From Amaurobius ferox (lineage: Eukaryota > Arthropoda > Arachnida > Araneae > Amaurobiidae), in NCBI GenBank assembly GCA_951213105.1, contig OX578142.1, positions 116,072,565 through 116,136,564 of the forward strand: a stretch of 64,000 nt of DNA, given 5' to 3'. How positions within the stretch are numbered: position 1 is the stretch's first letter; every line of letters begins with the position of its first letter. This document shows, piece after piece, positions 57,470 through 64,000 of the stretch. The position numbers and the translations under genes are program-made. The notes below the pieces were generated by a model. It saw only the letters and a program-made list of their open reading frames with translations, was not told where the DNA came from and made no database searches.

Positions 57470-58331
57470 CAGTGGAGTCTCGATTATCCGAGATTCCGTG
57501 ATATCCACGATAGCTCTTTTTCAGTAACTCGTCCGTTTTTCTGATGAAATTAAAACATTAAAACATTTACAGGAAAAAATCGCAAGAAATTTTTTGACAA
57601 TGCAGTTAATCGCAATAAAAACAACAAAGTTCGTTCCAGAGAGGTTTGTTCCTCCATTTTAAAGTACAGTGGAGTCTCGATTATCCGAGATTCCGTGATA
57701 TCCACGATAGCTCTTTTTCAGTGATTCGCCCGTTTTGCTGATGAAATTGTAACATTAACTGTCGTGAAGTCTTGGAATTTTTTTTTTCAGTCAAACGAAG
57801 AAAGAAGATGATGATGAAGATAATCTTCCGCTCAATGAGCTAGTAAAAAATCTTCCAGTTTCAGAATTTATTACAACAGAAGACACTCAAAACTGGATGA
57901 ATGGGGAAAGTAACATGAAATGACCGATGATAGGATTATAAATTCAGTAATAGAGGGAAAACAAAGAATGAAGACGAGGATGTGTGGTCAGGAGAAGACT
58001 CAGAATTTTCGCCCTGCAGTACATCGAACAGCAGGATGAGAGTACTCTCGAGTAGGTACAATATGTATTAAACAGATAAACACATATGTATTTATTGTAC
58101 ATATGTATTTATTGTTACATATGTATTTATTGTACATATTTTTTATCTTATAATACATTTTTCTTTAATGTCAAGATTGAAAGAAATCTTACATGAGGGG
58201 GAGGGTGATAGTGTCGCAAGATTTACTCAAAATTGTGCAATGGGCTATACACATTTTTCCATTTTGATCGAGTTTTACCGTATCTGAGCTGTTTTTGGTC
58301 CACATTAACTCGGATAATCGGAACTCTACTG
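57470..58331 (+). mobile_element. Deleted Tigger/pogo element with duplicated 5' end
   Basis: The right end read inward (CAGTAGAGTTCCGATTATCC from 58331) pairs with CAGTGGAGTCTCGATTATCC, which is present twice, at 57470 and 57667, each preceded by TA. TA also follows the right end (58332-58333). The two left ends lie in a 197-bp tandem duplication that includes about 60 bp of flanking DNA (AACAACAAAGTTCGTT). The interior keeps only the C-terminal end of a Tigger transposase near 57800-57920 (EDNLPLNELVKNLP, then TQNWMNGES). It is non-autonomous. Confidence 0.8.
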
Positions 58332-58333
58332 TA

Positions 58334-58750
58334 TTTCCAAATTCCAGATATTTTGTGCGTAGAAAATTTATTTCTATAGATGTCAGTAAAAGTAAAAATT
58401 TAAATATTTAATAGCTTTTAATCTAATTATGAAAATGAAAACTCTATCTTCTTCTATTTATTTCATTAACGAAACGCTAAACAAAATTTAGTTTTTAAAC
58501 GGGAATCATCAGGTCTCGAGTTATATTGTCCTTACACGCTCCACATACTTACATGCAAACATATTTAGGCGGAGTTCTAAAGTGACGAATATATCAAGAA
58601 AGCTCAAAAGATGTAACGTCCGTTACAAATTGAAATTTAAATATTTGCTGTAAGTTAATAATCTCTCCCATACTGCGGCTTTATATGTCATAGAAATTCA
58701 TAAAAGGATTACGAATTTTATTTTTTAATAAAACAATGGCGAAACCTTAC
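58334..58750. other. Intron DNA, nothing recognised
   Basis: AT-rich sequence on the 3' side of the calpain exon at 58751-58925, without repeats or signals other than the GTAAGG donor at 58750-58745. Confidence 0.5.
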
Positions 58751-58925
58751 CGTTGCTATCGTGCCCTTTGAAGAATAGGAAAGATCCGGTGCGAGACTGC
58801 ATATTGTCACTTCCTCGAATTCTCGACAAAAGTCTTGATAGCTCATCCAGAATTCACCATCTCCTCGTTTCGTATAATTGATTTTCTCCTTTGTGTTCGA
58901 ATCAACCTGGTGCCAATTTTGGTCA
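58751..58925 (-). CDS. Calpain-family gene, end of the protease domain
   Basis: On the minus strand the sequence after TTCCTTTCAG (58926) reads (S)DQNWHQVDSNTKEKI and then GDGEFWMSYQDFCREF and TICSLAPD. This matches the calpain segment WSD-x-S-x-W...DGEFWMSFEDFxxxF...ICNL-x-PD at the end of catalytic subdomain IIb. The donor is ACG|GTAAGG at 58750. The 175 nt are one base plus 58 codons. An in-frame ATG lies 32 nt upstream of the acceptor (58957-58955), so an unspliced start giving a protease-less protein is conceivable. The previous exon should carry the catalytic His and Asn and was not found between here and 64000. Confidence 0.82.
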
Positions 58926-58957
58926 CTGAAAGGAATAGCATCTTGATTACCATCCAT

Positions 58958-59384
58958 TATTATTAATTGAAGCGAAGCGAGTTCTGTGTGTAGGATACTC
59001 GTGGAAGTCCTACTATGAGGATACTCTTATCAATGCATAATTAGGGAACCCTTAATTTAAAAATAATAAAAAAAAATGCATATACTAAATACTTCACCAT
59101 TCTGTTGTGTCAACTAATAATAGCAACTACTTTACTAATACTAGTGACACCTAGATATAATTCTCCAAGCATTATGGTAATTTCAAGCGTTTCATCCATA
59201 GGAGTTTTATCTCCTTCTTTCTAACACCATGCTCCTATGAAACCAAAACTAACAATTGCTTATCAGTGCTCGCATCAGCAGGAGTTAAAAGGAGTGTCCA
59301 AAACTTTGAACCCTTACGAAGGAACTATGATTGATAAATATTTCGCTATTTGAAGTAATGCGCTAATAGTCCAGCGGTTAGAGG
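58958..59384. other. AT-rich DNA 5' of the calpain exon
   Basis: No exon with splice signals is visible. A TAGTCCAGCGGTTAGAGGC stretch at 59367-59385 looks like a lone tRNA A-box region directly before the SINE. Confidence 0.45.
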
Positions 59385-59387
59385 CTA

Positions 59388-59635
59388 GATGGACAGGACA
59401 GCCCAGTGGTTATCGCACTCGGAGGATCCAATTTCGATTCCCGACTCTGCTCAAACTGTCCCCGGGTTCACGCGGAGTACGGGCACGTTAAATATATGTG
59501 GATCTGAAAGTTGGTGGTTACTGTCCCTGTGGATGTCGCCCGCACAGGGTTCCGATCTAAATTGGGTGGCACTTTCCCTGCTATCCAAACAGATACCTTA
59601 CACCTTCAGGTAGGTCGGACGGTGAGGGTTGAAAG
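59388..59635 (+). mobile_element. Diverged tRNA-derived SINE, same family as 46232
   Basis: It has an A box (GCCCAGTGGTTATCGCAC), a B box (TTTCGATTCCC, about 59430), the GCGGAGTACGGGCACGTTAA body and the GGTAGGTCGGACGGT end block. Several deletions and many substitutions make it older than the other copies. There is no 5S head. A target duplication is not certain; GGTTAG occurs on both sides. Confidence 0.8.
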
Positions 59636-60335
59636 GAAGAAAGGTTAGCTAGAGGCGATGCTTGGGGCACAGCTCTCTTCCTGGAACACATTCGCGAAAG
59701 ATGAATAAGGTACCTTGGAGTCCATCTAGCTCTCTTCCTGGAACAGAATCGCGAAAGTTGAATAAGGTACTTACGAGTCCGTCTAGCTCTCTTCCTGGAA
59801 CACAATCGCGAAAGTTGAATAAGGTACCTAGGAGCTCATCTAGGAGAACTCAGCTTATTTTAGGAAAAATATTCGAAGGGTCAGTTACATTGGGACGATT
59901 ATGCATTGGAGATAAAAGTGAACCAGTGTCGGAAATCAAAGCTGACTATATTGGTGCTTATGTCAAAAAAGACGTTTATGTCAATATTTAATATTGAAAA
60001 CTGTAATTAAATGTTTTTTACGCACTTTTATTTGACTTCGATCGAACAAAAAAGATTGCACAACTAAATATCTCTTGAACAATTAATTGGTCAAAGGTCT
60101 ATGATTCCAACAAAAATGCTTTAAATAAGATAGATATTCAGATTACGACAATTTTGGTCACATGACACTTCTCAATACAAAACAAGAACCTGCTATTTTT
60201 AAGCAATATCCCTCAAAAATGGTATGTAACCGTTCTAGCTGAGAAACTAATTCACCAAATTTTGCAAAATTTGGTATTTAAGTCAATTGTTGTGCCCCTA
60301 ACATCGCCTCTAGCACTAACCTTTCTTTCTTTGGA
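59632..60335. repeat. Segment bounded by inverted repeats, with a 57-bp triplication
   Basis: GGTTAGCTAGAGGCGATG on the left is matched inverted by CATCGCCTCTAGCACTAACC on the right (about 60293-60312), with C/T-rich continuations on each side. Inside, a 57-bp unit starting AGCTCTCTTCCTGGAACA is repeated three times (59671, 59728, 59785 to 59841). The unit equals 19 codons (SSSLPGTESRKLNKVLTSP in one copy) in a 110-codon open frame that lacks an ATG. The sequence outside is family B, so this may be a small DNA transposon inserted there. Coding is doubtful. Confidence 0.55.
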
Positions 60336-61640
60336 CCCTGACCCTTGCGCTGATTAGATTTTGGTATAATTAGGTAAAAAAAGAACCTGCCTTTTATACA
60401 AAATGGCCCGCAAAAATCGCATGTATTCATTCTATCTGAGAAACTAATTGACCAAGTTTCATAAAATTTTATAGCTTGTGGGTTACGGTGATGCTGATTA
60501 GATTTTGGTACTATTCGAAAAAATTAATCTACTCTTTTTTGCGATATGACCTGCAAAAATCGTCAAGATCTAAAATAAAATTCTATAAATATATCAATTA
60601 AATGCTTGTTTCATACGTAATTTTTGTCAATAAAATGAATAAGACCTACCCCATTACTCTAAGATGGATCGTTCTCGAGATATTTAAGATTATTTTATTT
60701 TAAGGAACTGAAGACGTTTTTCACTGTAGTTAAGAAAGTATTTAATGAAACATCTTAACATTTAGTAGTTACGTCCCTTAAATGCTATCCTTAAGTGTTG
60801 TTTTGATTCAGGAAATATAACCGACCCTTTTTTTGCAAAATGTCCCGCAAATATCGTGAAAATCTGAAATGGATGACTAAAATTGCTGAAATATATTAAT
60901 TAAACACTTGTTCTTCATTGACAACAACGCGAATAAGTTTGACCCTCGTAACTCTAAGATGAACAGTTCTCAAGGCATTTAGTTTTTCGGAATTTTTAGG
61001 AGCTAAAGACTTTAAGGGGCATTAAGTTGCCAAATGCATTAAAAGATGCATTTAAAATGCAAATATAGTCCTAAAGTAATGAAGTTAGTCTTATCCTTTT
61101 TCTGATCAAAAATTACATATAAAACAAGCATTTAATTGATGCATTTCAGCATATTTTGTCTTTTATTTAAGATTTTGACGATTTTTGCGGGCTATTTCGC
61201 AAAAAAGCAGATTTTTTTAAATTCCGAATCGTATCAATATCTAATCAGCACCACGGTACCCACCAAATGACTTATCTACTTAATTTTGTGACGTTTGGTC
61301 AATTACTTTTTCAGTTAGAGTGGATACAGACAATTTTTGCGGGCCATTTCGCAAAAAAAAAGAAAAAAAAAACGCAGATTCCTTTATCCCGAATTCTACC
61401 AAAATCTAATCAGCACCAGGGTCACCTGCAAGTAACTTGCCTATAAAATTTTATGAAATTCTGCCAATTAGTATTTGAGTTAAAGTGGATACATACATTG
61501 CACAGACACACACACACAGACGTTACTCTGAAAATAGTGTTTTCGTATTCTAGAGGTCCCAAAACGTGTAGATCCATCGAAAACTCGAGTTGCGATTTTC
61601 GACACGATTCATATACTTTCCCTATACATTACCATGTATT
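60170..61640. repeat. Cluster of family B-related repeats
   Basis: Blocks such as AAATGGCCCGCAAAAATCG and its inverse, CTGATTAGATTTTGGTA, CCCCATTACTCTAAGATGG and CAAAACGTGTAGATCC recur in both orientations, four to five times in 1.5 kb. The last part (61330-61640) parallels the inverse of 33690-34010. It looks like several overlapping or nested copies. No protein is encoded. Confidence 0.65.
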
Positions 61641-63160
61641 GCAGGGAAAATAGAAAAGCGTCCAATTGTCTGTATAATGGCAATACACCGATTTTAGAAG
61701 TAAAATGGCCGACAACTGGACTCTTTTCTTGTAAACCATCACATAGAGTCGCAAATGCCTTCAAAATAAGAAGGGTGGCGAATAACAGAGGTGAAGTTCA
61801 AAGAAAAGAATGCAGGAAATAGTAACCACATAAGCAATAAAACCACTCATATACTTGCTAGTTTGACTTTTGACCCCAGTCACTTTTTCCCGGAAGTGAC
61901 TGTTAGCTAGATAACTAGGATATAAGCTGCGGGGATTTAATATGAATCGATTAAAATAAATTAAAAGAGATATATTTATTTTATGTATTTGTTGATGCAT
62001 ATATTGCTTTCAAATTAGGATTCAAAAGCAGGCAGTAGGAATATTCATGGAATGCAATGGATAAAGATAGTGTTCAAAATAAGTCATGCAAATTTCATAC
62101 TAGTGAAACCCGTTGTGAAATTCTTTCAATAAACATGAAAGTGTAAAATGTTCTAGGCAAGCAGGTTTACTGATATTTAAATTGAAAGGTTATATCTTCC
62201 TGTGGGATTTATTTCCTATACATTCTTGGGAAACCAGGAAAACACAGCACACCCGATCTGATCACAAGCTGTTCGGAATTAAATCTGTAAGCTTTTAACT
62301 GCGATATCCCTGTGTTTATTCTTCTAAATGACTCATTAAAGAAAGGATTTAGAGACAGTGAAATTGAATAACATAATATAATACTGCGAAACCCTCGAAA
62401 TTGTTTCTGACGTACTCTTCAACAAAGTAAAATATACGTTATATTCAAGGAAAGCACAGCACACCTGATTCAATCGCAGGTAATCGGCATTAGAATTAAA
62501 ATCAATTATAGCCGGAATGTCCTGGTACTCAGCATTACTTAAGAGTTCCAAATTCTGTTAACTGTGATAGTGGTTACTTTTAACGATTTCATTCCTATTA
62601 ACTCTTTTAAAAGAAATCCAGTCCACGGAAATCAATAGCATGTCGTACTGTGAAACCCCTAAAATTACTTCTACCTGAACTCCTTAGCAAAGTACATGTT
62701 ACTAACCTTTAACTCATCCAAAAATTATCAGCTGTAAAACAAAAAAAAATATATAAGATCAGTTCGACAGATCCTCAGAAATTGAATAATAAAAAACCGC
62801 TTTTGTTTTAAAAATAAATATAGAAGGTGAACCAAATCTAAACTCTTTATTAATTTTACTTGAAAAAATGTAAATTTCCGTCAAGCAAGCTCCAAAGCGA
62901 GGGACCTTCTGTTGTTAAGCTGATACTTTTCTGACTGTGCCACGGAGTACAGACCATTGATTCCATAACAATAAAATAATTTAAAGAATGTACTTACAAC
63001 CCCGTTTAAAAATCAGGGTTTTTGAGGATAATTCTATATCTTCTGCTCATCCAGAAAGTATAAACTATAAAAAAAATATATCATAAAAAGTATCAGCTAT
63101 CAAAATAATTTTGAAAATTGGTTCCATATAGATTTGCAGAAATTAAATGAAAAAAAAAGG
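61641..63160. other. AT-rich DNA, no gene recognised
   Basis: Several 60-80-codon frames occur on both strands without domain-like content. GGAAAGCACAGCACACCTGAT (62450) resembles GAAAACACAGCACACCCGAT (62239), a short direct repeat. A GTAAGT donor-like site on the minus strand (62991-62986) has no convincing exon before it. Confidence 0.4.
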
Positions 63161-63168
63161 GTACTTAC

Positions 63169-63379
63169 GTATTATCGCAACCATGACAAAACGTAATTGA
63201 TGTATCGTCCAATAAAGGTCCCGATCGATTCCAAGGACAACATGCAACAAAGTGATCTGTATGAGGACCCACGTTCGAGCGGGCTCGAACTGATTGGGAG
63301 ACGTACCGGGGCTATCGTGATTCCTCTTCTCTTCTTCCTTGGGCCTGGCCCTAGATAAGGGGTGTCCGCTCTGACGTCA
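63169..63379 (-). promoter_or_regulatory. Probable promoter and first exon with a CRE
   Basis: The block is much GC-richer than its surroundings. A full palindromic CRE (TGACGTCA) lies at 63372-63379. On the minus strand a strong donor (ATAATAC|GTAAGTA) ends the block at 63169. Upstream of it the longest open frame has no clear start; the only ATG (63207 region) opens a short frame of 23 codons ending TAA. It fits a 5' untranslated first exon of a minus-strand gene, possibly the calpain gene or an alternative promoter of it. A different gene cannot be excluded. Confidence 0.4.
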
Positions 63380-63380
63380 T

Positions 63381-64000
63381 TGTAAGCGTTGGCGTTTTGA
63401 ATCCTCTCAGTTCCCCTCTTGCCTTTGTGTGGGAGTTTGAATACGACATAGTGACACTGACCGTTGTTTACATTTTACAATGTGCGGATTTTATGAGTTT
63501 TACTATGCTACGAGTAAATTAAGATTATAAATCAGATATTTATAAAAGTTTAAAGATTAAGTTTTACATAGCAATGTAGTTTTAAAATGATTATGAAGGC
63601 CAGGCTTTTCAATATATCAAATTGATGTTCAACGTAGTGCTTACTTGGATATAATAGAAAACTGAATGCTGTAGGAGGGTAAGTTAATTAAAGAATTTCT
63701 TCTTTATTGTAGTTTCTACGAATTATATTAATGAGTATTAGGCTAAACTGGTTATTACTAAGATATATTAATGGATATATTATATGCTATTACACATTAA
63801 TATTCATATTTATATTGAAATTGTCAATTAAATACTGTAAAATTTGCCGTAGATTTAATGTTTTTGTAAATTTATATATATAAATACTTATTCTTAAATA
63901 AGAAAATGACATTTATATCAATATTGTCAGTTAAATATTGTAAAATTTGCAGTAGATTTAATGTTTTTGTAAATTTATATCTCTAAATATCTATTCTTAT
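63381..64000. other. AT-rich end of the window
   Basis: Apart from the flank of the CRE block, only a diverged direct repeat stands out: AATACTGTAAAATTTGCCGT at 63830 and AATATTGTAAAATTTGCAGT at 63935. No gene is seen. Confidence 0.5.

Noticed and set aside
59662..59991. 110-codon frame with three 19-residue repeats as a new gene
   Set aside because: The frame has no ATG, is bounded by inverted repeats inside family B and has no promoter or splice context; kept only as a repeat of interest.

Overview
The window is eukaryotic nuclear DNA. It is very AT-rich, with long introns and intergenic stretches, GT-AG splice signals, microsatellites and many interspersed repeats. The repeat content, including a SINE built from 5S rRNA and tRNA pieces, and the calpain relatives suggest an arthropod, most likely a chelicerate and probably a spider. 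That assignment is an inference from pattern, not from any database search. No bacterial-type operon, CRISPR array or complete rRNA gene is visible.

Host genes. (1) A calpain-family gene on the minus strand occupies about 50-59 kb. Four exons fit in phase (58925-58751, 54331-54202, 51119-50998, 50313 to about 50108 or 50074). They encode the end of the protease domain and the C2-like domain III, and one intron appears to use a GC-AG donor. The exons carrying the catalytic Cys, His and Asn are not visible. A possible 3' exon with an AATAAA signal lies at 48004-47899, and a GC-richer minus-strand first exon with a CRE lies at 63.17-63.38 kb. (2) A plus-strand exon at 20191-20404 carries a WD40-type segment resembling DCAF4/WDR21. 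A weaker upstream exon candidate at 15802-15880 has a compatible phase.

Mobile DNA by position. 0.47-0.85 kb: composite 5S-tRNA SINE. 2.97-5.02 kb: degenerate hAT with a perfect 8-bp target duplication. 5.18-9.57 kb: full-length hAT whose transposase is broken only at two A-homopolymers and which carries another TIR element inside it. 16.4-17.5, 24.4-25.6, 30.0-32.6, 33.2-35.3, 49.5-50.0 and 56.0-57.2 kb: seven copies of one non-coding family (here 'family A') with a terminal hairpin, a GTCT microsatellite, TTAA-like borders and conserved CACGTG and TGACGTCA motifs. 18.7-19.9 and 57.5-58.3 kb: non-autonomous Tigger/pogo-like elements. 33.1-37.9 kb: hAT/ZBED5-like element inserted in a tandem repeat. 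39.4-40.1 kb: decayed Polinton/Maverick-type DNA polymerase B. 42.13-44.36 kb: complete Tigger/pogo element with a broken transposase. 44.8-46.1 kb: decayed reverse transcriptase, probably Penelope-like. 46.2 and 59.4 kb: tRNA-only relatives of the SINE. 52.5-53.5 kb: Tc1-like transposase with lost catalytic residues. A second non-coding family ('family B') lies at 29.1, 33.6-34.5 and 60.2-61.6 kb, with short pieces at 1-60 and 48.1 kb.

How it fits together. The window is a transposon-dense region with two host gene segments whose introns are filled by repeats. Insertion order can be read in several places: SINE into family A, family B into family A into hAT into a tandem repeat, and two hATs into one half of a local duplication whose other half keeps the empty sites. 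The strongest candidates for something little described are the 5S-tRNA composite SINE lineage that lost its tRNA B box, and the CRE/E-box-bearing family A. Exon limits, family names and organism are judgements made by eye.
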